A stretch of 64,000 nt of DNA from Methanocalculus chunghsingensis (GCF_018132105.1 NZ_JWHL01000005.1:29387-93386), one strand, 5' to 3'. Shown: positions 9,028 through 19,814, counted from the stretch's first letter. Numbers and translations: made by a program. The notes: generated by a model from the letters alone, not told the origin.

Positions 9028-10599
9028 CTATCTGTTATTGCGCTTGAGGAATCTGATGACATTCTCAGATTCCAGCCACCTCTCATCCAGTTGCATGATC
9101 TGACCATCAATCTGATCGATCTCCTCATCGATCGCCTGGATATATTCGGGTTTGTCCTTCAGAAGGAGGAGATACCCCCTGATCACCTGGAGGGGATTTC
9201 TGATGCTATCCCCGATGATGGCAAACTGTTCAATATTATGACTGATCTGCTCAAGAGAGAGGTTTCGTTCTTCTTCAATCCGGAGCCGCTCAGAGATATT
9301 CCGGGCAACCCAGACGGCAGCAGGCTGATGGTTCATGGAAAACGTATGCATACTTACTTCAACCGGGATCGACTCGCCGCTGAGGGGGTGAAAATGCCCT
9401 ATGGAAAGTCCTGTTTCAGGATTGGCATGCTCCATATCAAAGAACGTCGATAGACGCATCCCAATCAGATCGTGATATCCCACCCCGAGGAGGGAGAGGG
9501 CGGCCTCATTTGCATCACAGATTACTCCGGGATTATCATCAGGATCGATTGCCACAAGGAGCATGGGATCCATAGCCGCATTGAAGATCCGTCTGTATCG
9601 TTCCTCACTCTCCCGAATCCTCCCCTGATGCTGATCAAGAGATTCCAGCATCCCGTTGATGGAGCCGGCAAGGCCGGAGAGCTCATCATCGCCCTCCAGA
9701 TATACAGAGTCGCGGGCAACAGAATCCCCCTTGATCTTCTGAACCTGACTGTTGAGAGAGGCGATTCGTGAGATGAAGGAATGATTGAGGAAGAGATATA
9801 TCAACACCCCTGAAATGAACGCCAGGAAGGCAATCACAATAAATGCGGACTGATAGGCTAATCTTCCTTTCTCATAGATGGAGCGATCATGGGTCACCGA
9901 GAGAAGGAAGAGAGGGGACCCATGTATATCACTCAAAAGACGGGACCCTGTGATCATCGTGCCATCTGCGGATCTAAAGACAGCTGCCCCCCGTTCAGGA
10001 TTGCCATCCAGTGTGATGGTGAGGTCCTCTCCCGTCTCTTTGGAGAGGGCAGCGATCCATTCGTCGTCAACGAGTTGCCCGAAGGAGACCGCACCAGAGG
10101 TAGCGTCGATCGGGGCAAGGACAACAAAAACCGGCCCATCTCCGGTCTTCAGAAACCCCGAGGTTTCATGAAAGCCCTCTGCCATGAGATCATGATGGAG
10201 AAGGGAGAGTTCAGGGGGAATGGGAAGCGGACGCTCATCACGGGGATCATACCCTTCAGCTGAGAGGATGCTCCCATCCTCCCGGGTGACAATGATGTAT
10301 TGGATGTCAAGATACTCATAGAGACCTGTATCAGAATAGATCTCCGGATATTCAGTCTGCTCTCCGGCCATTGTTAAAGAGATGCCGTCACATTGCCCAG
10401 GATAAAGGGCATATCCCGCCAGGTACTCCTGCCTGAGATCGATAGTCCGGACTACCCGATCAAGCGTCTCTTCGATATGCGTTTCTTCAAGGTTTGCAAA
10501 TCCGTCAAGAATTGCTCCCTGGGAGACGAGGCCGAGACCAGCAATGAGACAGAGGCTGACAGATGCAATAATTGCAATCGTCTGGGCGCGGACATTCAT
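9028..10599 (-). CDS. Membrane PAS sensor protein with CHASE-like domain, HAMP-like linker and no ATPase domain
   Basis: 523 residues. Two transmembrane segments (about 7-27 and 250-273) flank an extracytoplasmic region resembling CHASE4 (HIEETLDRVVRTIDLRQEYL, later FVVLAPIDATSGAV). A HAMP-like linker (about 273-325) and one PAS domain (about 335-445, RRIFNAAMDPMLLVAIDPDD) follow. The C-terminal helix reads ISHNIEQFAIIGDSIRNPLQVIRGY, like the H-box helix of methanogen histidine kinases, but no histidine sits in the DSIRNP position, and the protein ends about 60 residues later without N, G1 or G2 boxes. It is therefore probably a receptor that signals by protein contact or has lost kinase function. 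It converges with cobA, three bases away, and is divergent from ilvD. Confidence 0.8.
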   Translation of the reverse strand: MNVRAQTIAIIASVSLCLIAGLGLVSQGAILDGFANLEETHIEETLDRVVRTIDLRQEYLAGYALYPGQCDGISLTMAGEQTEYPEIYSDTGLYEYLDIQYIIVTREDGSILSAEGYDPRDERPLPIPPELSLLHHDLMAEGFHETSGFLKTGDGPVFVVLAPIDATSGAVSFGQLVDDEWIAALSKETGEDLTITLDGNPERGAAVFRSADGTMITGSRLLSDIHGSPLFLLSVTHDRSIYEKGRLAYQSAFIVIAFLAFISGVLIYLFLNHSFISRIASLNSQVQKIKGDSVARDSVYLEGDDELSGLAGSINGMLESLDQHQGRIRESEERYRRIFNAAMDPMLLVAIDPDDNPGVICDANEAALSLLGVGYHDLIGMRLSTFFDMEHANPETGLSIGHFHPLSGESIPVEVSMHTFSMNHQPAAVWVARNISERLRIEEERNLSLEQISHNIEQFAIIGDSIRNPLQVIRGYLLLLKDKPEYIQAIDEEIDQIDGQIMQLDERWLESENVIRFLKRNNR

Positions 10600-10675
10600 G
10601 AGATTATTATTATGTAATTAGTCGCTTTCCCGCAACGATTTATCATTTTAAAGATCAAGGTACTCCTGATCATCT

Positions 10676-12319
10676 ATGCGTAGTGATGCAATAAAAAAAG
10701 GGTACCCGCGTGCCCCAAACCGATCCCTCCTCAGGTCACTTGGGGTCAGTGATCAGGAGATGGATCTCCCCTTCATCGGGATAGCCAATGCATGGAACGA
10801 TATCGTCCCTGGTCACACCCATCTTCGGAACCTCTCCCAGAAGGTCAGGGAAGGAATAGCCGCAGGCGGGGGCGTTCCCTTTGAGTTTGGCGTCATCGGA
10901 ATCTGTGATGGGATCGCGATGGGCCATCAGGGAATGCGGTACTCCCTCCCTTCCCGTGAAAATATCGCAGACTCAGTCGAACTGATGGCAGAGGCACACC
11001 GGTTCGATGGCATCGTCTGTATCGGGACCTGCGACAAGATCGTTCCCGGCATGCTGATGGCCGCCGCCCGCCTCGACATCCCCGCGATCATGCTCACCGG
11101 CGGGCCGATGATGCCCGGATACCTTCAGGGAAAAGACCTCTCCCTCGTCGATGTCTTCGAAGCGGTCGGTAAGGTCGCCGCAGGAACCGTTCCCGAAGAG
11201 GCGCTCTGCACCCTCGAGTGTGCCGCAATGCCGGGATGCGGCAGCTGTCAGGGCCTCTATACTGCTAATACGATGGCCTGTATGAGTGAAGCGATGGGGA
11301 TGTCCATCGTGGGGTCAGCCGCCATGCCTGCTGTTGAAGCAGGGAAGCTCAGGATTGCCAGGGAGACAGGACTGCGCATAATGGATCTCGTCAGATCAGG
11401 CATAACCGCGACTGATATCATCACAGAAAAGAGCCTTCGCAACGCCATACGCGTCGATATGGCACTCGGGGGATCGACAAATACCGTTCTCCACCTGATG
11501 GCGATTGCCCGGGAGGCGGGAGTACCCCTGAATCTTGAGACCTTCAACAGCATCAGTGACACCACCCCCCATATCTGCCATATGCAGCCCGCGGGGCCGC
11601 ATGCGATGGTCGCCCTCCACAGGGCTGGCGGAATCCCGGCGGTCTTTCAGAGGCTGATCGACTCGCTTGAGGATGCAGAGACGGTTTCAGGGAAGACCGT
11701 GTACCAGATCGCCGAAGAGATACAGCTCCTCGATGAGAGTATCATCCAGCCGATCACTGATCCGGTGCATACGAGTGGCGGCCTTCGAATCCTCTCCGGA
11801 AGCCTCGCCCCGAATGGTGCCGTCGTCAAGTACGCAGCAGTTCATGAGTCCATGTGGAAGCACAAAGGACCCGCACGTGTCTTTGATGGCGAAGAACTGG
11901 CGATGAAGGCGATCCTTGGACGGGAGATACAGGAGGGCGATATCGTCATCATCAGGTACGAAGGTCCCCGCGGCGGTCCGGGGATGCCGGAGATGCTCGC
12001 ACCAACATCGGCACTCATGGGACTTGGGTACCAGAAGGTGGTCCTGATCACCGACGGAAGGTTCTCCGGGGGAACACGGGGGCCATGCATCGGCCATGTC
12101 GCACCCGAGGCGGAGGTCGGAGGGCCGATCGCTCTTGTCAGGGATGGGGATGAGATCATCGTCGACATCACGACAAAACGCCTTGATATAAACGTTGATG
12201 AGGCAGAACTCGACCGGAGACGGAGTATGTGGAGACCGAAAGCGCGCACGCTCAAAGGTGTTCTTGCACGCTATGCACGCACCGTCGGCCAGGCAGATTC
12301 GGGTGCCGTCGAATTATAA
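10676..12319 (+). CDS. ilvD: Dihydroxy-acid dehydratase
   Basis: 547 residues. Dehydrates dihydroxy-isovalerate and dihydroxy-methylvalerate in valine/isoleucine synthesis (and leucine and pantothenate precursors). Iron-sulfur ligands are in [11 protein letters not shown] and [25 protein letters not shown] and [21 protein letters not shown] are family signatures. There is no clear Shine-Dalgarno motif before the ATG, and an AT-rich TTTAAAGA about 22-29 bases upstream suggests a leaderless or short-leader transcript. A CCCTTTTTTTCCC stretch after the stop looks like a terminator. Confidence 0.97.
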   Translation: MRSDAIKKGYPRAPNRSLLRSLGVSDQEMDLPFIGIANAWNDIVPGHTHLRNLSQKVREGIAAGGGVPFEFGVIGICDGIAMGHQGMRYSLPSRENIADSVELMAEAHRFDGIVCIGTCDKIVPGMLMAAARLDIPAIMLTGGPMMPGYLQGKDLSLVDVFEAVGKVAAGTVPEEALCTLECAAMPGCGSCQGLYTANTMACMSEAMGMSIVGSAAMPAVEAGKLRIARETGLRIMDLVRSGITATDIITEKSLRNAIRVDMALGGSTNTVLHLMAIAREAGVPLNLETFNSISDTTPHICHMQPAGPHAMVALHRAGGIPAVFQRLIDSLEDAETVSGKTVYQIAEEIQLLDESIIQPITDPVHTSGGLRILSGSLAPNGAVVKYAAVHESMWKHKGPARVFDGEELAMKAILGREIQEGDIVIIRYEGPRGGPGMPEMLAPTSALMGLGYQKVVLITDGRFSGGTRGPCIGHVAPEAEVGGPIALVRDGDEIIVDITTKRLDINVDEAELDRRRSMWRPKARTLKGVLARYARTVGQADSGAVEL

Positions 12320-12373
12320 CCCTTTTTTTCCCTCCATACAAGCCGCATCTCCCGTATCGTTAATTCAGAGTGT

Positions 12374-12381
12374 TTATATTC
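12374..12381 (+). promoter_or_regulatory. Box A (TATA) for carbonic anhydrase
   Basis: TTTATATT lies about 50 bases before the ATG at 12429, which predicts a leader of roughly 25 nt. The leader region contains CACCAG and CTGGTG arms enclosing a GGGTTT/AAAGCCC pair, so it may fold as a hairpin close to the start codon. Confidence 0.5.
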
Positions 12382-12428
12382 GTTCATCACCAGAATCACA
12401 AAAGGGTTTCAAAAGCCCTGGTGTTTGT

Positions 12429-13010
12429 ATGATTGAAGAATTTATCAAAGGAAACAAGTCTTTTATCGAGAACGATTTTGAGAAGGATCCGGCACGGTAT
12501 GATGCCCTTGCGAGCTCGCAGAGCCCAAAAGCACTCTGGATCGGATGCGCAGACTCACGGATCGAACCAGAACGGATAACAGATGCAGATGCAGGCGAGC
12601 TCTTCGTTCACCGGAATATCGCAAACATCGTCCCGGTCGGGGACTGGAACTTCGCTGCCGTCCTCGAGTATGCAGTCGCCCACCTCAGGGTTCCGGGTAT
12701 CGTCATCTGTGGCCACTCCGACTGCGGAGGGATCAAGGCACTCGACAAGGAGATGGATGACGCCTATATTCCCCTCTGGATCGACAATGCCCGTGAGGCG
12801 AAACGAAGGGTCGATGCACGGATGGCTGCACCCACAACACCGGAAGAGGCAAAGAACCGGCTCACCGAGATGGAGAAGGAGAATATCAGGCTCCAGATCG
12901 AGCATCTGAGAACATATCCGATCGTGAAGAAGGCAGAAGCCGACAAAAAAGTGGAGATTTACGGGGTATATTACGATCTCGCAACTGGTCTCCTTGAAGA
13001 AGTGCAATAA
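12429..13010 (+). CDS. Beta-class carbonic anhydrase
   Basis: 193 residues. Interconverts CO2 and bicarbonate. Zinc ligands are visible as Cys40 in IGCADSR, His96 and Cys99 in VICGHSDCGG; Asp42 and Arg44 form the catalytic dyad. The open frame continues upstream to 12195, but that part overlaps ilvD and lacks family sequence; the ATG at 12429 fits both the family N-terminus (MIEEFIKGNKSFIEND) and the box A upstream. Methanogens may use it to supply bicarbonate or CO2 for C1 metabolism and carboxylations. Its stop is one base from that of the convergent thioredoxin-like gene. Confidence 0.93.
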   Translation: MIEEFIKGNKSFIENDFEKDPARYDALASSQSPKALWIGCADSRIEPERITDADAGELFVHRNIANIVPVGDWNFAAVLEYAVAHLRVPGIVICGHSDCGGIKALDKEMDDAYIPLWIDNAREAKRRVDARMAAPTTPEEAKNRLTEMEKENIRLQIEHLRTYPIVKKAEADKKVEIYGVYYDLATGLLEEVQ

Positions 13011-13011
13011 T

Positions 13012-13350
13012 TCAATTATCCAGTTCTTTTTTTATCTCCTTCCGGATGAGGGCGAGAGATACCCGCCCAATCGGGGTGACACGCCCATTGACGATGACGA
13101 TGGGGAGTGGTGGCTGATGCTCCTCGATGATATCGCGGATCCGCCGTGGGACACCATCGTCAAGGAGGGTGAGCGTGACGCTGATATTATCGCCAAATTC
13201 CGAGCGAAGCTTCTTTTTCAGTGCATCCACAGCCGGCAGGAGACGCTCGGTCGGGAAACATTCGGTCAGCTCACAGGAGCGGTCATCATCGCAGGGGAAC
13301 GGTCCGCAGGGGAGTTCTGAGAGACCGATGATCTCAATATCAATATCCAT
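13012..13350 (-). CDS. Small Cys-rich thioredoxin-fold-like protein
   Basis: 112 residues. The pattern MDIDIEIIGLSELPCGPFPC, then cysteines at 26 and 31, a long helix, a beta strand (NISVTLTLLDD), and PPLPIVIVNG near the end with the cis-proline and terminal-strand look of thioredoxin-like folds. The cysteines are spaced CX4C rather than CXXC, so redox activity is not assured; metal or disulfide binding is an alternative. It is convergent with the carbonic anhydrase gene, and no functional link can be shown. The exact family is not recognised. Confidence 0.6.
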   Translation of the reverse strand: MDIDIEIIGLSELPCGPFPCDDDRSCELTECFPTERLLPAVDALKKKLRSEFGDNISVTLTLLDDGVPRRIRDIIEEHQPPLPIVIVNGRVTPIGRVSLALIRKEIKKELDN

Positions 13351-13377
13351 AGAAGGTATCTGAATGGAGACGATTTA

Positions 13378-13394
13378 GCACCATCGTTTGGTGC
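13378..13394. terminator. Hairpin between top6B and the thioredoxin-like gene
   Basis: GCACCA and TGGTGC form a perfect six-base inverted repeat around TCGTT, in the short gap after the top6B stop. It could terminate the hisS-top6B transcript or stabilise its end. Confidence 0.35.
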
Positions 13395-13418
13395 AGGAGT
13401 CTGTCCCGAGATACACCC

Positions 13419-15224
13419 TCACTCATCAAGATTCAGCAGAACCATCTGCGACTCATCAATCCCCTGCACCGACAGGCTCCCGCCGCCGGAGCCGGGATAC
13501 TCGGTCAGGAAGGATTCATGCGGCGGCAGGGCGACACGCCAGCACTTCGTCGTCTCCCCGTCGAGGTCAGAGACGAAGTCCGGAGGAATGGTCGCCCCCT
13601 CACCGGTATCTGCCGAGATATCATAGAGCGTCAGCTCAACCGGTTTTGCCGTATGATTATCGACCCGAATGGAGACATGGTCCCCACGGAGCCCGCGTTT
13701 CACCACCACACGGCGCATGATCCTCCCTTCAATCGCGGAGGTGTCGGGGACCGGCGCTTCCACGATCTCTGCGACCTTTGAGGCGATATCAGGGATGATG
13801 GCACAGACCGCACGTGCCCGATCCTCTGCGATCCGGCCCCGGTCCCGCCGTGAGAGAAAGAGTTTCAGATCCCGGCCAAGCTCCTGGAGTGCAAGGACGA
13901 TCTCCCGTTCGACCTCGGGGATCGAGGCGACGGCATCCTTGCTCTCACTTGTAAATGGAACATTTGTCGAAGCGACATGGACGAGGATCAGAACCGGGCC
14001 CATCGGGAGGCCGGCCTGGGATATCCCATACCCCTTCCAGTTGATCGACTGGATCGACTGGGTGATGGCGCATGCCCCCTGCTGATAGAGGAGCGGCACC
14101 CGGTTTGCAAACCTGAGTATCTTTGCGGATCCTTCTGCCTCAAGCCTTCCTCCATATCCTATCGCCGCCTCCACCACGAACGAATGTCCTGAGAAGACCC
14201 CGGGCGCCCTGCTCCGTGCCTTCACAAAATCGAGGGCAAACTCCTTCTCAAGCCCCTCAACAAGAAGCTCCTCCCCGATTGGGGAGAGGCAGGTCTGCGC
14301 CGGGGGTGCCGGGATCCGGACCGTCTGCATCGTTGCAAGGAGTGTCTTCAGATCAGGCGGGGAAAGTGACGATGCCGTGACGCCCCCATCTATCAAAGCG
14401 AGGGCAAGGATCTCCGAAGCGGTCTTCTTTCCGACACGCGAGAACTCCTCCTGGAGGAATACCTCTACCGGAAGGTCGCTTGCCGCCGCCATCCGTTTCA
14501 GTATTCCAAGTTCAATCCCATGCGGATGTGGCTTGATCGACCTGGGGCAGGGGGGAACCTCACCGGATACCCGTTCAAAGGTCGTCCCCTCGCCATCGAT
14601 CTCGATCCGGAACCGGGCATGAGGATTGACGATGGAGGTGTACTTCAGGTACTCAAGGAGACGTTTCTTTGCAGCCATCGAGCTGGCAAACTCAAGCTCG
14701 ATCCGGGTGCCATGCGGGAGCGCCCAGTCTATCTCCTCGTGGGAGAGGACTTCCGGCTCATTCGTCTGCGTCCTGATCATCAGGGTGAACCGGTGCGCCT
14801 TCGTCTTCGCCCCGGTCCGTGAGATGACCACCGCAGGTGTCCCGCTTGTCAGCTGGGCATAGAGGACGGCGGCCGAGATTCCGATCCCCTGCTGACCCCT
14901 GCTCTGCCTGACCTGGTGAAACCGGGAGCCGTAGAGCAGTTTTCCGAAGACGAACGGCACCTGCTCCGGCATGATGCCGGGGCCGTTATCCTCAACAGCA
15001 ATTGAGTAGGTATCTGATCCCGTCTTCCTGATGATCACAAGAATGTCAGGGAGGACCATCGACTCTTCACAGGCGTCGAGGGCATTATCGATCGCCTCCT
15101 TTATCGTGGTGATGATACCGCGTGTCGGGGAGTCGAAGCCGAGGAGATGTTTATTCTTCTCAAAGAACTCCGCTACACTGATACTCTTCTGTTGCTTCGC
15201 CAGTTCCTCAGCAAGAACCACCAC
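13419..15224 (-). CDS. top6B: DNA topoisomerase VI subunit B
   Basis: 601 residues, the normal size. The ATPase subunit of the type IIB topoisomerase that relaxes and decatenates DNA. GHKL motifs are clear: EAIDNALDACEE (N box), AVEDNGPGI (G1), FGKLLYGSRFH and RQSRGQQGIGIS (ATP lid and G2), followed by an H2TH and transducer region and a C-terminal Ig-like extension. It begins inside the 3' end of hisS (17-base overlap), so the two are probably cotranscribed. The A subunit, which usually adjoins top6B, is not in this window. Confidence 0.96.
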   Translation of the reverse strand: MVVLAEELAKQQKSISVAEFFEKNKHLLGFDSPTRGIITTIKEAIDNALDACEESMVLPDILVIIRKTGSDTYSIAVEDNGPGIMPEQVPFVFGKLLYGSRFHQVRQSRGQQGIGISAAVLYAQLTSGTPAVVISRTGAKTKAHRFTLMIRTQTNEPEVLSHEEIDWALPHGTRIELEFASSMAAKKRLLEYLKYTSIVNPHARFRIEIDGEGTTFERVSGEVPPCPRSIKPHPHGIELGILKRMAAASDLPVEVFLQEEFSRVGKKTASEILALALIDGGVTASSLSPPDLKTLLATMQTVRIPAPPAQTCLSPIGEELLVEGLEKEFALDFVKARSRAPGVFSGHSFVVEAAIGYGGRLEAEGSAKILRFANRVPLLYQQGACAITQSIQSINWKGYGISQAGLPMGPVLILVHVASTNVPFTSESKDAVASIPEVEREIVLALQELGRDLKLFLSRRDRGRIAEDRARAVCAIIPDIASKVAEIVEAPVPDTSAIEGRIMRRVVVKRGLRGDHVSIRVDNHTAKPVELTLYDISADTGEGATIPPDFVSDLDGETTKCWRVALPPHESFLTEYPGSGGGSLSVQGIDESQMVLLNLDE

Positions 15225-16434
15225 TCACCACCCGGAGTACCGCCTCTTCCACTGAAACCGTCTCCTGATCTCCGCTCCCGAGGTCGCGGAGTGTCACCAT
15301 CCCGCTCTCAGCCTCGCGTCCACCGATGACAACTGCATAATCTGCATGCTTTGCCGCATACGAGAGCTGGGCTGAGAGACTTTTCCCTGTCAGATCAGCG
15401 AGCGTCCGTACCCCGGCTCTTCGGAATGCTGCAGCCGCACCGATGCCTGCCAGTCTCCCCTCAGGTGTCACCACCAGGGCGACCGTCAGGGGGCGCGGGA
15501 CACCCTGGTCACCCCGGGAGACCATCACACGATCAAAGCCGATGGCAAACCCACAGGATGGTGTATCTTCGCCGCCGAAGAGATGGGCGAGCCGGTAGGC
15601 ACCTCCCCCCATAATCTGGTTCTCGGCTCCGAGATTCTCGGCAAATGCCTCAAAGACACAGCCGGTATAGTAATCAAGGCCACGGGCAATCCCGAAATAC
15701 TGGGTATATGGCACCTCATGTGCATCAAGGAGGGCAAATGTCTCCCGAATCCGCGCCTCTTCAGGGATTGATCCGGTGATCGCAAATGCATCATCAAGGT
15801 TTCGTGACTCGATGAGTGCGGTGAGGCGCTCCGCGAGATCACCCTCAGGGAGCACCGTCTGAAGAGCCCCATAATCCCGCTTATCGAGGCATGCCATCAC
15901 CTTCTTCTGGGTATCCGGCTCAAGATCGGCGATGAGGCTCTTCATCATCGAGAGATGACCGACACGGAGCTCAAAGGTTACTCCGGCGGAGGTGAGAAGA
16001 TCAGAGCCGACCGCGATCACCTCGGCATCTGCCTGTGCGGTATCCGCACCGATCAGCTCGATCCCAAACTGCCAGAACTGCCGGTACCGCCCCTTCTGTG
16101 GCCGCTCATACCGGAAACAGTCCCCGAAATAGTACCACCGGACCGGCCTGTTCAGCACCTTCGCCTCATTGACGTACATCCGGAGGACCGGGGCCGTCAG
16201 TTCAGGACGGAGCGAGAGATCACGGCCTCCTTTATCCTGGAAGGCATACATCTCCCCGATAATGCCTTCACCGGAACGTATGGTGAAGAGTTCGAGATGC
16301 TCAAATTCGGGTGTTGCAACCTCCCGGTATCCCCACTGCGATACCGCCCTGCGTAACGTCTCTTCAACGCCTCTCCGCTCTTCCAGTTCATCCGGGAAGA
16401 AATCCCGGGTTCCTCTCGGTCTCTGAATCATCAC
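15208..16434 (-). CDS. hisS: Histidyl-tRNA synthetase
   Basis: 408 residues, class II. Motif 1 region PRGTRDFFPDEL; motif 2 YYFGDCFRYERPQKGRYRQFWQFGIE; the histidine loops ARGLDYYTGCVFE; motif 3 GFAIGFDRV; and a C-terminal anticodon-binding domain (GVRTLADLTGKSLSAQLSYA). It lies between a small membrane protein gene upstream and top6B downstream, all on the minus strand with minimal spacing. Confidence 0.96.
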   Translation of the reverse strand: MMIQRPRGTRDFFPDELEERRGVEETLRRAVSQWGYREVATPEFEHLELFTIRSGEGIIGEMYAFQDKGGRDLSLRPELTAPVLRMYVNEAKVLNRPVRWYYFGDCFRYERPQKGRYRQFWQFGIELIGADTAQADAEVIAVGSDLLTSAGVTFELRVGHLSMMKSLIADLEPDTQKKVMACLDKRDYGALQTVLPEGDLAERLTALIESRNLDDAFAITGSIPEEARIRETFALLDAHEVPYTQYFGIARGLDYYTGCVFEAFAENLGAENQIMGGGAYRLAHLFGGEDTPSCGFAIGFDRVMVSRGDQGVPRPLTVALVVTPEGRLAGIGAAAAFRRAGVRTLADLTGKSLSAQLSYAAKHADYAVVIGGREAESGMVTLRDLGSGDQETVSVEEAVLRVVSGGSC

Positions 16435-16446
16435 ATACCACGTCGC

Positions 16447-16752
16447 TTATCTCTTCTGTATCCGGACTGCCCCGAGGAACCGCTCAAGGGATCCCTCGCC
16501 TGTCCAGATTCGCTCACGCTCATCCCGCCCCTGCATATACAAGGCACCGAGGACGAGAGCGATCCCGATGAAGGGCTGATTGAAATCCGCTGCTGCAACA
16601 CCTGCAAGCCCCGTCGCCGACCAGAAGATTCCCCGGAGGGCTGCCCTCCGATACCCGGCCCTGCCCGTCCGCCCGTAGATCCGGAGGTCACGGAGCCAGA
16701 GGAAGATGACGACGGCTGCGCCAAAACAGGTGACGTAGAAGAGGATATCCAT
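16447..16752 (-). CDS. Small membrane protein, 101 aa, unknown function
   Basis: Starts MDILFYVTCFGAAVVIFLWL with one transmembrane helix, a basic loop (RIYGRTGRAGYRRAALRG) and a second hydrophobic segment (about 43-75). An upstream GTG at 16761 is also possible. It precedes hisS by 12 bases and so probably shares its promoter, divergent from larB. Family not recognised. Confidence 0.55.
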   Translation of the reverse strand: MDILFYVTCFGAAVVIFLWLRDLRIYGRTGRAGYRRAALRGIFWSATGLAGVAAADFNQPFIGIALVLGALYMQGRDERERIWTGEGSLERFLGAVRIQKR

Positions 16753-16795
16753 GCAATGCACTTAATATGAGCCTCATCCCTTGATAATAATAATC

Positions 16796-18069
<1,274 letters not shown>

Positions 18070-18105
18070 ACATTTATAGACCTGACGACAAGGTACAGGG
18101 TAGCA

Positions 18106-18516
18106 ATGGCACAGAAGAAACCAACTCCACCGTTTGCAGCAGCCATCTCACGGTACTGGTACCTGACACCAGGCGTTGCAATGCTTGGTATCGCCCTCGT
18201 CTATCTCGGAGTCACCCTTCCGCTCCCACTATATACCTCGCCGGGAATATGGGGCTGCTTTATCGCATCCCTCCTCCTCTGCGGGATGGCGTTTGCAGAT
18301 CCACGGCGTGATCTCGTCTCGATGTTCACCCCGCTCTATGCAGTCATCTTCTTCTTCCTTCCCGGTGACATCCCTCTCGGCCTCCCGCTCTTCATCTTCT
18401 TCACCATCACCATCGTCATCCTGACGATACGGCTGCAATATCGGATCCATAACTGGGAGGGGAACAGGAAGGTAACCCGTTCAGAGGATGCTCAGCCTGA
18501 AAAAGATCAATACTGA
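18106..18516 (+). CDS. Multi-pass membrane protein, 136 aa, unknown function
   Basis: Hydrophobic segments at about 22-39, 45-63, 71-86 and 90-107 predict four transmembrane helices, with a charged C-terminal tail (about 110-136). No catalytic motif is seen. It follows nadM by 36 bases and may be in the same transcript. Its end overlaps the convergent ATPase gene by ten bases. Confidence 0.6.
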   Translation: MAQKKPTPPFAAAISRYWYLTPGVAMLGIALVYLGVTLPLPLYTSPGIWGCFIASLLLCGMAFADPRRDLVSMFTPLYAVIFFFLPGDIPLGLPLFIFFTITIVILTIRLQYRIHNWEGNRKVTRSEDAQPEKDQY

Positions 18517-19718
18517 AACTTTCGTGCCGGAATGAGCGATATAATCCTTCCGGCTATCCGAATCTCTTCCTCCTGATCAGCAGTCAGAATATATCCCCTC
18601 TCAAGTCCGAAGTGATCCATCGCCTCCAGCAGCCCGCCCACCTCTCTCTCTTTATTCCGGCTGGTGACCTCATAGCAGACCTGGATTGCCTGTATGATGG
18701 CCGCCTTCTCTTTGACAACGAAGTCACACTCTCCCTTCTCCCGGAAATAGAAGATCTCCCGGTAGCGTCTCCGCAGCTCCAGGAATACATGGTTCTCAAG
18801 GAGTCTGCCTTGATCATCTGAAAATCCTAAGGAATTTGCCCGGATCAGCCCATTATCAATGGCATACACTTTTTTGGGGTTAACCTGCCTGACTCTTTGG
18901 GAAAACGAAAACCGTGGCAGGATAAAGAGGATATACGCATCTTCAAGAAGATCCATATAGGATGAGAGGGTAGTAACCGAACCGATCTCCGGAAACGTCT
19001 TCTGAAGCCGGGAGAGGGTAACCTCTCTTGATATATTTCCAAGCAGGTAGACTGCAAGGTCAGTTATAGTGCCAGGATTTTTAATGAGGTGACGAAATAC
19101 GATATCCCTGGCAATAATATCCATGAGCAGATTCCGAAGAACCTCATCAAGACCTGTTCTGAGGTACTCCGGAAAGCCACCAGCGAAGAGAAACTCCTGA
19201 AATGAATCGAATGAATCCTCCCGATCCTGATACATCAGATATTCCTGATAGGAGAATGGAAATAGTTCAATGCGCAGGTTTCTTCCGGTCAGTTTTGTTC
19301 CGAGCTCCCGGCTCAGAAGAGATGCATTTGATCCGGTGATTATCACCTTCTTATTCTGATCCAGAAGGTATCTCACATATGATTCCCAGCCTGGAAGGTT
19401 CTGGATCTCGTCAAAGTAATAGAGATCCCGGTCTCCAAACTCCTCAACGAAGACCTCCTGAAGCATCTCAATATCCTTAAGATCAAAGCTACCCAGACGG
19501 GGATCCTCAAAATTCATAAAGTAACATTCCTCCTCCCTCTTCATCGACTGAAGAAGGAGCGTGCTTTTCCCACATCTCCGGATACCGGATATGATGACGG
19601 CAAAATTCAACAGAGGCTTCACCTTCACGAGATCCCCCCGTATTATTCCGGATTCGCGATTTTGAAGCATATTCCTTTGAGATATGAGAATCCGCGAGAG
19701 TTCACTCTTCAGGAGCAT
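18507..19718 (-). CDS. AAA ATPase with DUF4143-type C-terminal domain
   Basis: 403 residues. Walker A is in IISGIRRCGKSTLLLQS (about 42-58), Walker B/DExx in LYYFDEIQNLPGWE, sensor-like VIITGSNASLLS, and the family segment LTGRNLRIELFPFSYQEYL. The C-terminal half carries the DUF4143 nuclease-like fold (FYFREKGECDFVVKEKAAIIQAIQVCYEV), whose GECDFVV and QVCYE spacing resembles a PD-(D/E)XK core. Such ATPases are common, often strain-variable, in archaea and bacteria, and their role is unknown. Base usage looks more AT-rich than the neighbours. The upstream region has nested inverted repeats. Confidence 0.88.
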   Translation of the reverse strand: MLLKSELSRILISQRNMLQNRESGIIRGDLVKVKPLLNFAVIISGIRRCGKSTLLLQSMKREEECYFMNFEDPRLGSFDLKDIEMLQEVFVEEFGDRDLYYFDEIQNLPGWESYVRYLLDQNKKVIITGSNASLLSRELGTKLTGRNLRIELFPFSYQEYLMYQDREDSFDSFQEFLFAGGFPEYLRTGLDEVLRNLLMDIIARDIVFRHLIKNPGTITDLAVYLLGNISREVTLSRLQKTFPEIGSVTTLSSYMDLLEDAYILFILPRFSFSQRVRQVNPKKVYAIDNGLIRANSLGFSDDQGRLLENHVFLELRRRYREIFYFREKGECDFVVKEKAAIIQAIQVCYEVTSRNKEREVGGLLEAMDHFGLERGYILTADQEEEIRIAGRIISLIPARKFQY

Positions 19719-19749
19719 ACCAGTACAGGAAGAGGAGATCTCATAAAAC

Positions 19750-19814
19750 TATCCATCTCAAATGGACACCATTGATCATTTGGAATGGAAACTTTTGATC
19801 AATACAAATGGATA
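19750..19814. promoter_or_regulatory. Nested inverted repeats upstream of the DUF4143 ATPase
   Basis: Outer arms TATCCAT (19750-19756) and ATGGATA (19808-19814) enclose inner arms ATTGATCA (19771-19778) and TGATCAAT (19796-19803). The block sits about 32-96 bases upstream of the ATPase start on the minus strand, a likely operator or promoter region. Confidence 0.45.

Noticed and set aside
12195..12428. Longer N-terminus for the beta-carbonic anhydrase
   Set aside because: The extra codons overlap ilvD, cross the promoter of the gene and match nothing in the family.
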